Positions 32,370 through 42,172 of a stretch of DNA of 64,000 bases are shown piece after piece. The stretch lies in assembly GCF_001006305.1 (NCBI RefSeq), contig NZ_LBHJ01000002.1, positions 124,001 through 188,000 of the forward strand, written 5' to 3'. Under the pieces are notes generated by a model. The model searched no databases and was not told the origin of the DNA. It saw only the letters and a program-made list of their open reading frames with translations. Numbering within the stretch: position 1 is the stretch's first letter; each line of letters starts with the position of its first letter. The DNA is from Silvibacterium bohemicum. Lineage in GTDB: Bacteria > Acidobacteriota > Terriglobia > Terriglobales > Acidobacteriaceae. Position numbers and translations under genes: made by a program.

Positions 32370-34649
32370 CTACTTGCCGATATGAAGCGTGGCGGTAAGA
32401 GGTGTGGTGCTGGACGAGGGACCGGCGACAAACTTGTATTCGCCGGGAAGCAGATCCCAGCCGTCCTTCGCTTCGTCCCCGTTCTTCGCTTCTTTATAGA
32501 TCGACAGCAAGGTCGGATCGATCTTCATGGTGACGGTCTTCGACTCGCCCGGTGCGAGCGGGATGCGATCGAAGGCCACCAGGCGTTTGTAGTTTTCGTT
32601 CGCGGCTGCGGGAAGCTCGGCGTAGACCTCGGCGATCTCCGCACCGGCGCGTGAGCCTGTGTTTTTCACCGTGAGCGTAACTTCGCGGCCGTGGTCTTCC
32701 ACCTTCAGGTTTGAGTATTCATACGTGGTGTAAGACAACCCGAAACCAAACCAGAACAGCGGTTGAATGTGCTGCGCTTCATACCACTTGTATCCAATCT
32801 TGGCGCCTTCCGTATAGTTCACGTCGAAGGCGGGCAGACGCATCTCGTTGTGACGGATGCGATGGCCGCCCATGTTTGTCTCCACCTCAAGCGGCAGCGG
32901 CTTCAAGTCCATGCCCGCGATTACGGGATGCGGCAGGTCCTCGTCGCGCTTGGCGAAGGTTGCCGGCAGCTTGCCGGATGGATTGACGTCGCCGAAGAGC
33001 AGGTTGGCAAGCGCCTGCGCCCCGCCGATGCCTGGATACCATGCTGCGAAGATGCCCTGGACATTCTCGGCCCACGGCATCGAGACCGGGCCGCCTGTCT
33101 CGAGCACCACGATGGTGTGCGGATTCGCCTCGGCCACCGCGCTCACCAGCGCATCCTGATTGTCAGGCAGAGAGAGCGTCTTCGCGTCCATGCCCTCGTG
33201 CATCGGCTGATGCACGAAGACGATGGCTACCTCCGCCGATTTCGCGAAGGCGGCGGCAGCCGATTTGTCGTCGCCCGCGTTGAATTCCACCTTGGCGTTC
33301 GGCGCGTGCTCGCGGATATACCGCAGCGGCGACGAGGGGAAATAGACAGTCTCTCCCCAGTGCGCCGAGCCGGTATGAGGATCGATTGCATTTCCGCCGG
33401 GTGCGTCGACCTGCGCCGAGCCGCCGCCAGAGAGAACGCCCACATCGGCATGCGATCCGATAAGCGCGATGGAATGAATGCTGGAGGCATTCAGCGGCAG
33501 CAGGTTGTTGGCGTTCTTCAGCAGCACGATGCTCTCTTCGGCAATGTGCTGCGCATCGTCGCGGCCCTTGAAAGGATCGACCACCGAGCGCGGATACGGC
33601 GAGAAGTCGATCACGCCAGTGGCAAACATGCTGCGCAGAATGCGGTGGTCCATGTCATCCAGGCGCAACATCGGCACCTCGCCCTTTTGCACCGCCTGCT
33701 TCAGCGGCTCGCCGAAGTAGATGTCTTCCGGCATCTCCTGGTCGAGACCGGCAAGCGCGGCCTTCGCCGCGCTATGTGTGCCGCCCCAATCGGAGAGCAC
33801 CCAGCCCTTGAAATGGAAATCCTTTTTGAGAACCTGATTCAGCAGCCAGTCGTTCTCGCAGGCGTAATCTCCGTTGACGCGGTTGTAAGAGCACATCACG
33901 CCGGCCGGGTCGGAGATGGCGATGGCGATCTGGAAGGCGAGCAGATCGCTCTCCCGCGCCGCGCGATGGCCGATGATGGCGTTTCCGATATCGCGCCCTG
34001 TCTCCTGGTCGTTGAAGGCGTAGTGCTTGATATCGCCCATCACGTGCTCGGCCTGCAGGCCTTTCATCAGGTTGCCGGTCATGGTGCCGGCCAGCAGAGG
34101 ATCTTCGCCCGCGTACTCGAAGTTGCGCCCATTGCGCGGCTCGCGCATCAGGTCCACGCCGCCGCCGATCGACATGTTGGTGCCCCATGCGCGCAGCTCG
34201 CGCCCAATCACGTCGCCATAGAGCTGTGCACCCTCTGGATCCCAGCTCGCCGCCGCGCCTAGCGTGGAGGGCAGCAGCGTCGCGTAGCGGCTCTGATAGG
34301 CGGCCATGCGCGCGCCCACTGCGGAGTCGGCCAGATCTATCCCCGGAATGCCCAGCCGCTCGATACCGGGAACATAGCTCGCGGCGAAATTCGAATGCGG
34401 ATCGACCGGATCGCCCGCGCGCAGAACACCCCAGCCCGCGCCATGCACCAGCTGAATTTTTTCATCCAGCGTCATCTCCTTGACGACCATATCCGCGCGC
34501 TCATCGGGCGAGAGAGACTTGTTGTCCCAGGGATGATGCTGTGTCTTTGAATTGTGATCTTGGGCAGAAAGTGAAAGTACGGGCGCGGTGCAGAGTGCGG
34601 CGGCGAATGCCACCATGCTGAGTGGCTTCCTGAGCTTCGGCGATATCAT
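32370..34649 (-). CDS. bglX: GH3 beta-glucosidase, secreted (BglX-like)
   Basis: Hydrolyses terminal beta-linked glucose from oligosaccharides. 759 aa from ATG 34649, which has AGGAG 4 nt upstream; the frame to 34757 lacks this. A Sec signal (SMVAFAAALCTAPVLSLSA) predicts the periplasm. The GH3 N-terminal TIM-barrel holds the nucleophile motif GWVLSDWGGTHS near residue 285. The alpha/beta sandwich (IALIGSHADVGVLSGGGSAQV) and C-terminal fibronectin III-like domain follow in normal order. The symbol is by resemblance; activity on beta-1,2-, 1,3- or 1,4-linked glucosides cannot be read from the sequence. It could act with the GH144-like enzyme on beta-1,2-glucan. Confidence 0.9.
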   Translation of the reverse strand: MISPKLRKPLSMVAFAAALCTAPVLSLSAQDHNSKTQHHPWDNKSLSPDERADMVVKEMTLDEKIQLVHGAGWGVLRAGDPVDPHSNFAASYVPGIERLGIPGIDLADSAVGARMAAYQSRYATLLPSTLGAAASWDPEGAQLYGDVIGRELRAWGTNMSIGGGVDLMREPRNGRNFEYAGEDPLLAGTMTGNLMKGLQAEHVMGDIKHYAFNDQETGRDIGNAIIGHRAARESDLLAFQIAIAISDPAGVMCSYNRVNGDYACENDWLLNQVLKKDFHFKGWVLSDWGGTHSAAKAALAGLDQEMPEDIYFGEPLKQAVQKGEVPMLRLDDMDHRILRSMFATGVIDFSPYPRSVVDPFKGRDDAQHIAEESIVLLKNANNLLPLNASSIHSIALIGSHADVGVLSGGGSAQVDAPGGNAIDPHTGSAHWGETVYFPSSPLRYIREHAPNAKVEFNAGDDKSAAAAFAKSAEVAIVFVHQPMHEGMDAKTLSLPDNQDALVSAVAEANPHTIVVLETGGPVSMPWAENVQGIFAAWYPGIGGAQALANLLFGDVNPSGKLPATFAKRDEDLPHPVIAGMDLKPLPLEVETNMGGHRIRHNEMRLPAFDVNYTEGAKIGYKWYEAQHIQPLFWFGFGLSYTTYEYSNLKVEDHGREVTLTVKNTGSRAGAEIAEVYAELPAAANENYKRLVAFDRIPLAPGESKTVTMKIDPTLLSIYKEAKNGDEAKDGWDLLPGEYKFVAGPSSSTTPLTATLHIGK

Positions 34650-34833
34650 GTTTCTCCTGAGGGCCGTCCCGTCGAGCGCCGCGGAGATCCACGGAATTCT
34701 ATGCGCCGGCAGTTCGAAAAAATCGTACTTACCCCGGATAACGACCGTCAAGGTCAAACGATTTAGTCAAGCCACCAATGGCACTCTGAAAGCGTGTTAG
34801 CGCAGTGAGATGGACCGCGGTAAGATGTCGGCG

Positions 34834-36501
34834 ATGAGAAAGCTGCCGGTCCTGTTGAGTCTTGTTCTCTTTACTGCCGCTGCGAATGCGCAGAAGCTGC
34901 GTTCTGCCTGGGACGATGTCAAGGTGAATGCGACCGACGCACCTTACACCTGCCCGGCCCCGCCCGCTTTTGCAAATACTCTGAGCGCCGAGGGCTACTA
35001 CACGGATGAGCAGTACTCCGTTATCGATCCCGCAAAGCTTGCCGCTTTCAATGCCGCCTCCGAAGGCCTCTCGCATCTCGGACAATACGCGGGGCTGGCA
35101 GCCGACAACTATCTCGCTAAAGGAAGCAAGGCGGCCGCCGCCTGTGTGTATACACTGCTCGACGCAGCGGCCAAAGCCGATGCATGGGACGGAAAGATGC
35201 CGCAGATAAACGGCGTCTACCTGCAGAACTGGATGCTGAGCGGTGCCGCGATCCCTTATCTCAAGGTGCGCAACAGCGGCGTGGGAACTCCGCAGCAGGA
35301 TGCGGAGATACAACGATGGTTTGCCCGTGTCTCCTCACGCGTGCAGGATTACTTTGACGTGCAATGGACCCACCCCGGCAGCGACGCCTACAACAATCAC
35401 CTGTACTGGGCCGGGCTGGCTGTGGCCGCGCAGGGCGTCGCCGGCAATAATCGCGATGCGTTCCTCTGGGGCGTTGCTGCGTGTCGCCAGGGCATCGAGT
35501 CCATCAAACCCGATGGCTCGCTCGCCGCCGAAATGAACCGCGCCGGTATGGCGCTCCATTACCAGCTCTACGCATTGGGACCGCTCATCATGCTGGCCGA
35601 GCTTGGCGAGGCGAACGGCATCGACATGTACGGCATGAGCGGAGGGGCCATTCACCGGCTGGTCAAGTTCGATGAAGCCGCGCTTGCCGATCCTTCAATC
35701 ATCGCGAAACGCACCGGCGCGAAACAGGAAGTGGATGACCCGCCGTCCGGCCTCGACATCGGCTGGGCCGTTCCCTACGTCAAGCGATTCCCCGATCCGC
35801 AGCTCTCCGCGATGATCGCAAAGGCGCCGTGGGTGCGCTTCTGGCAGTGGGGCGGCGCACCACCGGAGCCGCAGATTCCGCCGCCGTCTCCTACTCCCGA
35901 ACAGGCCGCATTCGAAGCCGACCTGCGGAGCCGCGTGCGGGCAGCCATGGAGGCGCAGTTCCCCTCCGAAAAGTCGCGCTTCGCAGCATTTCTCGGGTCA
36001 TGGTGCGGCCAGGGAGATCCCGCAGTTCACGCCTCCATCGTCGATAGCGGAGCCTACCTCACGCTCACGAATGAAAACGGGGATGCCTCTTTGGGAAGAG
36101 CGTACGGGAAGGACAACATTGCCGCGCCGGGCTGGGAGAGCGTCACCGGCATCCTCAACCAGGACCGCAGTCAGATCGATTGGTCGAATGTCACCTTCTG
36201 GGAGCGGTGCGAGCGGGTGAAAGAGCGTCCCGGCTCGGCGTCGCTCAATCTTTCCGGCAAATGGTATGCCGGCAGCGATCGAACGCAGCCTTGCTCCATC
36301 CGTCAGCAGAACCGCGCCATCCACATCGCATGTGGAAAGTGGGGAAATGCCAGCGGCCAGGTGGACCATCAAGGCAAGCTGTCGACTGACTGGAGCGGCA
36401 AGCCCATCGCCGGGCTGGTCACCATCGACGGCGACCACATCAACTGGGATAACCAAACCTACTGGACACGCTCCAGCGTCTACCGGACTTCGAACCGGTA
36501 G
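34834..36501 (+). CDS. PL5-like alginate lyase with duplicated C-terminal domain
   Basis: About 555 aa. The start is uncertain: ATGs at 34810, 34825 and 34834 are in frame; 34834 gives a tidy Sec signal (MRKLPVLLSLVLFTAAANAQ). The (alpha/alpha) barrel (about 30-330) holds NNHLYWAG near 187, comparable to the NNHxYW catalytic block of PL5/A1-III alginate lyases, plus AEMNRAGMALHYQLYALGPL. Residues about 380-555 are two tandem copies of a 70-80-aa beta-rich domain (FLGSWCGQGDP...; LSGKWYAGSDR...), each with W-G and DxxxIxWxNxTxW steps, possibly carbohydrate-binding. Catalytic activity is inferred; other uronic acid polymers are possible. Confidence 0.82.
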   Translation: MRKLPVLLSLVLFTAAANAQKLRSAWDDVKVNATDAPYTCPAPPAFANTLSAEGYYTDEQYSVIDPAKLAAFNAASEGLSHLGQYAGLAADNYLAKGSKAAAACVYTLLDAAAKADAWDGKMPQINGVYLQNWMLSGAAIPYLKVRNSGVGTPQQDAEIQRWFARVSSRVQDYFDVQWTHPGSDAYNNHLYWAGLAVAAQGVAGNNRDAFLWGVAACRQGIESIKPDGSLAAEMNRAGMALHYQLYALGPLIMLAELGEANGIDMYGMSGGAIHRLVKFDEAALADPSIIAKRTGAKQEVDDPPSGLDIGWAVPYVKRFPDPQLSAMIAKAPWVRFWQWGGAPPEPQIPPPSPTPEQAAFEADLRSRVRAAMEAQFPSEKSRFAAFLGSWCGQGDPAVHASIVDSGAYLTLTNENGDASLGRAYGKDNIAAPGWESVTGILNQDRSQIDWSNVTFWERCERVKERPGSASLNLSGKWYAGSDRTQPCSIRQQNRAIHIACGKWGNASGQVDHQGKLSTDWSGKPIAGLVTIDGDHINWDNQTYWTRSSVYRTSNR

Positions 36502-36512
36502 ACGCCCCCCGG

Positions 36513-37337
36513 CTACTTCGCCGCTTTCTTCACCGAATCAGGACGGAACATGCGCTCGGCTGCGCTGGTCACCATGCGGCGGGGAACGAAACGCTGCATG
36601 AAGACCTGGAAGCGCCCGCCAGCGTAGGGGATTACCCAGCGCTTGCCGGCCGCCATTCCCTCCAGCCCCAGTCGCGCCACTTCCTGCGCCGACTGATACT
36701 TCCGGTTATCTCCGATACGCACGCCCGCAACCTCTCCAAACTCCGATTCAGTAGGGCCGGGGCAGAGCGCGCTCACGCGAAGCCCATACCGTGTTACCTC
36801 TTCGGCGAGAGCCTCGGAGAAGTAGCGATCAAAGACTTTAGTGGCCGCATAAGTCGCCATGTAGGCCACCGGCTGATAGGCGGCGGTCGATGCGACGATC
36901 ATGATATCGCCGCGCCGTCGCTCGATCATGCGCGGAACCAGCAGGCCGGTCAGCTCGACGACCGCCGCGCAGTTCAGGTCCACCATCTTGCGCTGAAATC
37001 CCAGATCGCCGTTTTTGAATTCACCGTAGTAGCCGAATCCCGCGTTGTTGACCAGGATGTCCACGGCGATCCCCTTGCCCTCGGTCGCGTCGAACAAGCG
37101 CTGCGGCGCTGCCGGATCGGCCAGGTCGTCGGGAATGACCATGGTTTGAATCTGGTGCTCGGTCTTGAGCCGCGAGCTCAGCGCCTCCAGCCGGTCGCCG
37201 CGGCGCGCGGTCAGAATCAGGTTCGTCCCGGAAGCGGCCAGCTCGACCGCGAGCGCATCGCCAATTCCGGCGCTGGCGCCGGTAACTAAAGCCCACTTGC
37301 CTGCGTATGCCTTACGCAGTATTTCGGAAGCTGCCAT
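36513..37337 (-). CDS. Short-chain dehydrogenase/reductase
   Basis: 274 aa, classical SDR. The NAD(P) motif VTGASAGIGDA (TGxxxGxG) is near residue 20, NNAGFGYYG near 100, the catalytic Ser in IVASTAAYQP near 150, and YAATK (YxxxK) near 160. It closely resembles the SDR group of DltE-like or fatty-acyl reductases. ATG 37337 has AGGAG 8 nt upstream; the adjacent TTG 37340 also works. It follows the M3 peptidase gene on the same strand by 12 bp, so the two are probably co-transcribed. Substrate unknown. Confidence 0.9.
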   Translation of the reverse strand: MAASEILRKAYAGKWALVTGASAGIGDALAVELAASGTNLILTARRGDRLEALSSRLKTEHQIQTMVIPDDLADPAAPQRLFDATEGKGIAVDILVNNAGFGYYGEFKNGDLGFQRKMVDLNCAAVVELTGLLVPRMIERRRGDIMIVASTAAYQPVAYMATYAATKVFDRYFSEALAEEVTRYGLRVSALCPGPTESEFGEVAGVRIGDNRKYQSAQEVARLGLEGMAAGKRWVIPYAGGRFQVFMQRFVPRRMVTSAAERMFRPDSVKKAAK

Positions 37338-37349
37338 CAAACGTTCTCC

Positions 37350-39401
37350 TTATTCGTATACGGAAGCTGCTGCCTGAAATTCTTCTCCAACCCAGTTCAC
37401 GAAGGCATCGGCCGATTGCTTGCGGCCGAGGAAGTGCATGACGATCTGTTTGCCCGGCACCGATCCTCCTGGTTCCAATACCGTGCGCCGGTACTTCATC
37501 GAAATCGGATCGTCGAGCAGATTGGTGCGCGCGAACTGCGAGAAGAAATCCAGCGCGATCACCTTGTCATACAGATAGGTGTAGTAGTTTGACGAGTACC
37601 CGACCAGATGCGTGAAGCTCGCATACATGCGGTTGCCCTCGACCCAGGTATAAGGCAGGAAGCGCATATAGAGCGCCTGCAGCAGTCCATCGGGATCGAG
37701 CGAGGCTGGGTCTTGCAGGTGGGTCTGCAGCGAATACGTGGTGTAGAAGAGCTGCGTGCGCACCCAGTCGGCGCGGCCGAAAGCTCCGGCGCGGTTCATG
37801 CGCATCACCAGCTCTGCCGGAATAGGCTCGCCGGTTTCATGATGATGCGCGAAGGTCGCGAGTAAACGAGGATCGCGGAAGAACTCCTCCAGCATCTGCG
37901 AGGGAACCTCGACGAAATCTCCCTCCGTCGCAATGCCGCTGATGCCGGCCCACCGTTGATGACCACCCAGCAGAGCGTGCATCAGGTGCCCGAATTCGTG
38001 GAAGTAGGTCACCACGTCGGAGTGCTGCATGAGCCCGGGCTCGCCGGATTTGCCACCTGGAAAGTTACAAATTAGCGCCGCTTCGGGAATCTGCCGTCCA
38101 GAGGGATGATCGAGGATGCCAGGAATCAGCGGATGCGCGGAGAACCATTTGTCCTTGCCCTCGCGCGGATGCATGTCCAGGTAGAAGCGCCCGATAGCTG
38201 TATCGCGGTCGTAGACGTCGTAGGTCACCACGTCTTCGTGCCATGTCAGTGCATCCGGAACCGGGCGGAACTCGACCTGGAAGAGCCGTGCAGCCGTCGA
38301 CAAAACACCCTGCTCCACGCGTTCATAAGGAAAATAAGGCCGAACCGACTGCGAATCGAAGTCGAAGGCCGAGCGGCGGTAAAGCTCAAGCCAGAATCCC
38401 CGGCTCGCGGCGTCGATGGCCTTGAGCCCCGGCTGCTGGGCCTGGGCGAACTCTAGGATCATGGCGAATTCTTTTTCCGCTCCAGCTTTGCTGGCGACAT
38501 CGAGCTCATCGAGAAAAGCCTGCATGTTCGCCGCCGACTCCATCATCTGGTCGGCTGTGGCCAGGTCCGCCCAGGTAGAGAATCCGAGAATCTCCGCCAT
38601 CTCTTTGCGGATGGCGAGGAGATCGATCAGGTTCTGGCGATTCTGCGGATAGGCGCGGGTGTTGTAGGCCAGAAACATCCGGTGACGCAGGCTGGCCGAG
38701 CGGGCGAAGGTCATCACCGGCAGGTAGTCGGGAAAATCCGTGGTCAGCGTAATCTTGCCGTCCTCGCCGGGCTGGTGGGCTTTCAGGTAATCCTCGGGCA
38801 GGCCCGCCAGTTCGCTGGGGTCGTCGACCGTCACGGTGTTCACGTTCTCCTGCACATTGCGGCTGAAGGTCAGAGCCAGCACGGTGGCCTTGTCCTGCAG
38901 CTCCTGGATGCGCGCGCGCGTCGCCTCATCCTTGTCCACGCCGGCCAGCCGGTATTGCAGCAGGGTCCGCTCCAGATAATGGCGGGTCGGTGCGTCCAGG
39001 CTCTCGGGATCGATCTGGTTCAGCGCCTGGTAGACCTGCTGATTCAGGCCGAGTTGAACGCCGGCCTGGGAAATCTTCTGGGTCAGCGCCTGCGCCATGT
39101 CGCGAATCGCCTTGTCCGGATGCACGCTGTCCATCAGACCGGTCTGCGAGCCGGTGGCGGAAAGCTCGGCGACCGCATCGTCATAAGCGCGCAGCGTGTT
39201 TTCGGCGGTGCGCGGACCTTTCTCCGCCAAAAGCCGGTCGATGGCCAGTTGGTGGCGCGCCAGCCGCGCATTGACCCATGCCTCCAGGCTCTCGGGAGAG
39301 ATCGGGCCGGACGAAGATCCTTCCGAATTCCAGGGGTGGTAAGAGACAGTAAGTTGTTGAAGGCCGGGCTGTGTAGCGAGATCGGTCTGGATATCAGACA
39401 T
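37350..39401 (-). CDS. M3 family zinc oligopeptidase
   Basis: 683 aa. ATG 39401 is preceded by AGGTGA at suitable spacing; the GTG at 39410 is inside that region. The zinc-binding VTYFHEFGHLMHALLGG (HExxH) is near residue 467, followed by the second-ligand helix EVPSQMLEEFF. Length and domain order match oligopeptidase A/thimet-type enzymes, which degrade short peptides in the cytosol. No signal peptide. It lies 12 bp before the SDR gene. Confidence 0.9.
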   Translation of the reverse strand: MSDIQTDLATQPGLQQLTVSYHPWNSEGSSSGPISPESLEAWVNARLARHQLAIDRLLAEKGPRTAENTLRAYDDAVAELSATGSQTGLMDSVHPDKAIRDMAQALTQKISQAGVQLGLNQQVYQALNQIDPESLDAPTRHYLERTLLQYRLAGVDKDEATRARIQELQDKATVLALTFSRNVQENVNTVTVDDPSELAGLPEDYLKAHQPGEDGKITLTTDFPDYLPVMTFARSASLRHRMFLAYNTRAYPQNRQNLIDLLAIRKEMAEILGFSTWADLATADQMMESAANMQAFLDELDVASKAGAEKEFAMILEFAQAQQPGLKAIDAASRGFWLELYRRSAFDFDSQSVRPYFPYERVEQGVLSTAARLFQVEFRPVPDALTWHEDVVTYDVYDRDTAIGRFYLDMHPREGKDKWFSAHPLIPGILDHPSGRQIPEAALICNFPGGKSGEPGLMQHSDVVTYFHEFGHLMHALLGGHQRWAGISGIATEGDFVEVPSQMLEEFFRDPRLLATFAHHHETGEPIPAELVMRMNRAGAFGRADWVRTQLFYTTYSLQTHLQDPASLDPDGLLQALYMRFLPYTWVEGNRMYASFTHLVGYSSNYYTYLYDKVIALDFFSQFARTNLLDDPISMKYRRTVLEPGGSVPGKQIVMHFLGRKQSADAFVNWVGEEFQAAASVYE

Positions 39402-39528
39402 CGGGGTCACCTTTCTGCAGGGTATCGCAGGAACTCGATTTCAGTCCTTACGGTACGCCGCGAAAAGGATTTGCTGTACTGAGGTTGCATCCGCACTCTG
39501 CACCCGGTAAGATGCCGCAATTGCAACC

Positions 39529-41139
39529 ATGAAAGCCACCAAACAAGACGTGCCATCAGTGCAGGCCCCACAGGACCGGGTGGCCAGTGTTTCCTCTCCG
39601 CAGTTCATCCGATCGCGTATCGGAAAAGTCTGTGTTGCCATCGCCGCCGCAAGCCCTGCCGAGATGATCGAAAAGGCCGAAGAGACGGCGCGCGAAAATA
39701 CTTTTCTCGAATTCCGCCTCGATTATCTGGCCCAGCCGCTGCTGGCTCTGCCCAAAATCAAGCAGTTCCTCTACGAGCGCAGCGAAGTAACCGCCATCGC
39801 CACCTGTCGACGCGTATCGACGGGAGGCCACTTCAAGGGAACCATCGCCGCAGAGCTCGAAATTCTGGAGAAAGCCGCCGCCGCCGGCTGTCAGCTCGTC
39901 GACATCGAGTTGCAAACGGCCGAGGCTATGAAGAAAGGTCAGCTCGACAAGCTGCGCGCCGCTGGTCCGGCGCTGGTCATCAGCTATCACGACTTCACGA
40001 TAACCAAAGATCTGGACGGCATCTTCGAGCGGATCAGCCCCTTCGAGCCGGAATTCATCAAAATCGTCTCCACCGCCAAAACCCTGGCGGACAACGTTAC
40101 CATGATGCGCTTTCTGGAGCGCACCCGGGACCTGGCCAGCGTCATCGGCATCTGCATGGGCGAGCAGGGCGTCATCAGCCGTGTACTCGGCCTGCGTGCC
40201 GGCAGCGTCTTCACCTTCGCCGCAGCCAACGCCGGCGAAGAAACCGGCCCCGGCCAGATCACCGCGCGCACACTGGAAGAGACCTTCCGGATCGATCAGC
40301 TGGATGCAGCGACCAAAGTTTTCGGCGTGGTCGGCAATCCAGTCCGGCATTCGCTGTCGCCGGTCATGATGAACACCGCCTTCCGCCGCGAGACGGTCAA
40401 CGCGGTCTTTCTCGCTTTGCAGACCAGCAAGATCGGCGATCTGCTCACCCTGGTGCGCGAGGTGCCCATCAACGGCCTGGCCGTCACCATGCCCTTCAAG
40501 GAAGAGATACTGAAGCACCTGGAGCGCACCGACCCGCTCTCCGAGAAGGTGGGTGCCTGCAATACGGTGGTTCGCTCTCAGGATGGCAAGCTCTACGGAT
40601 TCAATACCGACGTGGCCGCGGTCGTTCGTCCGCTGGAGCGCCGTCTCCAGCTCAAGGGCGCAAAGATTCTGGTCATGGGCGCAGGCGGCGCTGCCCGCGC
40701 CGCTGTCTTCGGGCTCAAAGATAAGGGCGCGGAGGTCTTCATCCTCAATCGCACCCCGGAGGCGGCGCAGAAGCTGGCGCGGCAGGCCAAAGCCAAGACC
40801 TTCAAGCGCGATCAGCTGGCCAAAACGAACTTCGACGTCATCATCAACGCCACGCCGGCGGGAATGCATGGCGTGAAGACCCACAACATCCTCGAAGCGA
40901 AGGAGCTCAACGCCCGCATCGTCTTCGACCTGGTCTACAACCCCATCGACACCCCGCTGGTCCGGATGGCGCGGGAGAAGAGCATTCCGGTCATTACCGG
41001 GGTCGAGATGTTCGTCCACCAGGGGGCGCGCCAGTTCGAGATCTGGACGGGCAAACCGGCTCCGGAAGAGGAGATGCTGCGGGTCGTCGTCCACGCCCTG
41101 CGGCAAAGGGCTGCGGAAGAGAACGGCGCCAAGCACTGA
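39529..41139 (+). CDS. aroDE: Bifunctional 3-dehydroquinate dehydratase / shikimate dehydrogenase
   Basis: 536 aa fusion performing two adjacent steps of the shikimate pathway. Residues about 25-240 are type I AroD: VCVAIAA, FLEFRLDYL, ALVISYHDF (active-site His) and IKIVSTAKTL (Schiff-base Lys). Residues about 262-530 are AroE: VVGNPVRHSLSPVMMNTAF, LAVTMPFKEEIL (catalytic Lys), NTVVR and VMGAGGAARAAVFGLK (Rossmann). Such fusions are known in plants and some bacteria, including this lineage. No other aro gene is adjacent; trpE and trpG downstream use the pathway's product chorismate. Confidence 0.95.
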   Translation: MKATKQDVPSVQAPQDRVASVSSPQFIRSRIGKVCVAIAAASPAEMIEKAEETARENTFLEFRLDYLAQPLLALPKIKQFLYERSEVTAIATCRRVSTGGHFKGTIAAELEILEKAAAAGCQLVDIELQTAEAMKKGQLDKLRAAGPALVISYHDFTITKDLDGIFERISPFEPEFIKIVSTAKTLADNVTMMRFLERTRDLASVIGICMGEQGVISRVLGLRAGSVFTFAAANAGEETGPGQITARTLEETFRIDQLDAATKVFGVVGNPVRHSLSPVMMNTAFRRETVNAVFLALQTSKIGDLLTLVREVPINGLAVTMPFKEEILKHLERTDPLSEKVGACNTVVRSQDGKLYGFNTDVAAVVRPLERRLQLKGAKILVMGAGGAARAAVFGLKDKGAEVFILNRTPEAAQKLARQAKAKTFKRDQLAKTNFDVIINATPAGMHGVKTHNILEAKELNARIVFDLVYNPIDTPLVRMAREKSIPVITGVEMFVHQGARQFEIWTGKPAPEEEMLRVVVHALRQRAAEENGAKH

Positions 41140-41218
41140 TCTTGATCGCGGCCGGCACTCGGTCTTCATGCATCACAAGAAACAGAAGACACTATAGTTG
41201 GAGTCAGGCACACACCCG

Positions 41219-41815
41219 ATGGCTAAGGAACAGGCGACCAGGCTCGAACATCTCCCCGAAACGCCCGAGGAATCGAAAAACCGGCCGGCGCAGGCGTCGT
41301 CTTCAGCCCAAGTCTCTGCGGTCGACCGCCTGATCGAGCTGGCTTCCGATAAGAAATCGGCTCCGCCGACGCTGGCCATCCAGAAGTCCAGCGGCTCCGA
41401 CTCAGGCAGCACGTGGAAGGTTCTCGGCCAGCTGAAGTCGGTTCTTCCTTACCTCTCCCGGCTCTTGCCGCTTCTCGACTCCCGACTGCTGCCGCTGCTC
41501 GACATGGTCGGAATGGGGCACGCCCAGAATGCGGGTCTGTCAAAAGAGATTCGCGAAGAAATTGCCGGTATCCAAATCAGCCATCGCGAGATCTTATCGT
41601 CAGCGCAGGAACAATCGGTCGAAGTGAAGCGCCTGGGAGATCGGATCGCGCAGATTCAGGAAGAGGTACACCGGAGCAACTTCGAGCACGGGAAGCTGGT
41701 GGAGGAAGTAAAGTCGCTTGGTCAACTGCTTCGCATCGCGGGCGCAGTGCTGGGTGTGCTGTTGATCGTTCTCGTTCTGATGGTCGGTTTTCTGCTGGCT
41801 CACACAGTCCGCTGA
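41219..41815 (+). CDS. Coiled-coil protein with C-terminal transmembrane segment
   Basis: 198 aa from ATG 41219; the 41198 start is a TTG without a ribosome binding site. N-terminal half is polar and probably disordered. LSRLLPLLDSRLLPLLDMVG (about 83-102) is an unusual Leu/Pro repeat. A heptad-like coiled coil (HREILSSAQEQSVEVKRLGDRIAQIQEEVHRS) precedes a single C-terminal membrane helix (IAGAVLGVLLIVLVLMVGFLL, about 172-192). I recognise no named family. Tail-anchored topology would place the coiled coil in the cytosol. It is downstream of aroDE and upstream of the GvpF/L-like gene. Confidence 0.72.
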   Translation: MAKEQATRLEHLPETPEESKNRPAQASSSAQVSAVDRLIELASDKKSAPPTLAIQKSSGSDSGSTWKVLGQLKSVLPYLSRLLPLLDSRLLPLLDMVGMGHAQNAGLSKEIREEIAGIQISHREILSSAQEQSVEVKRLGDRIAQIQEEVHRSNFEHGKLVEEVKSLGQLLRIAGAVLGVLLIVLVLMVGFLLAHTVR

Positions 41816-42172
41816 TCGACGCTCGCGAGCCTCATGACGCTTGTGCGGAGGCTGGGAATGCCTGATTCCCAGACAATCCCTCGAAGAGGTTACCTTAGTT
41901 TTATAAAGTGTCAAATTTGTCAAAAATTTGACAGCAGCAACAAGCTCTTCAATCCTGTAAACACAAACACGCCTAGACGAAGCTAACCAAGCTGTGCAAA
42001 AGCGATCGGACGTTGCCAGTTGTTGTTTTGCGGGGCTAGCATACGTTCCAGTTCAAAGCGGTTCGACCCCCAAAGATTCGAATGCGCCAATGAGCACCTC
42101 GATACCTATGCAGTCATTCTCCGCAACGCCGCAAGTCCAATCCTTTACAGGCCCGCAATGGAGCGATCTTCT
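41816..42172. other. Intergenic region with operator-like palindrome upstream of the GvpF/L gene
   Basis: 357 bases. A perfect inverted repeat TGTCAAATTT (41909-41918), spacer GTCAA, AAATTTGACA (41924-41933) is AT-rich and looks like a regulator site. The open frame from 42020 to 42172 has no GvpF homology and is treated as leader. No RNA gene is apparent. Confidence 0.6.

Noticed and set aside
39556-41169. 537-aa minus-strand frame opposite aroDE
   Set aside because: Shadow of a well-conserved fusion enzyme; no motif in the antisense product.
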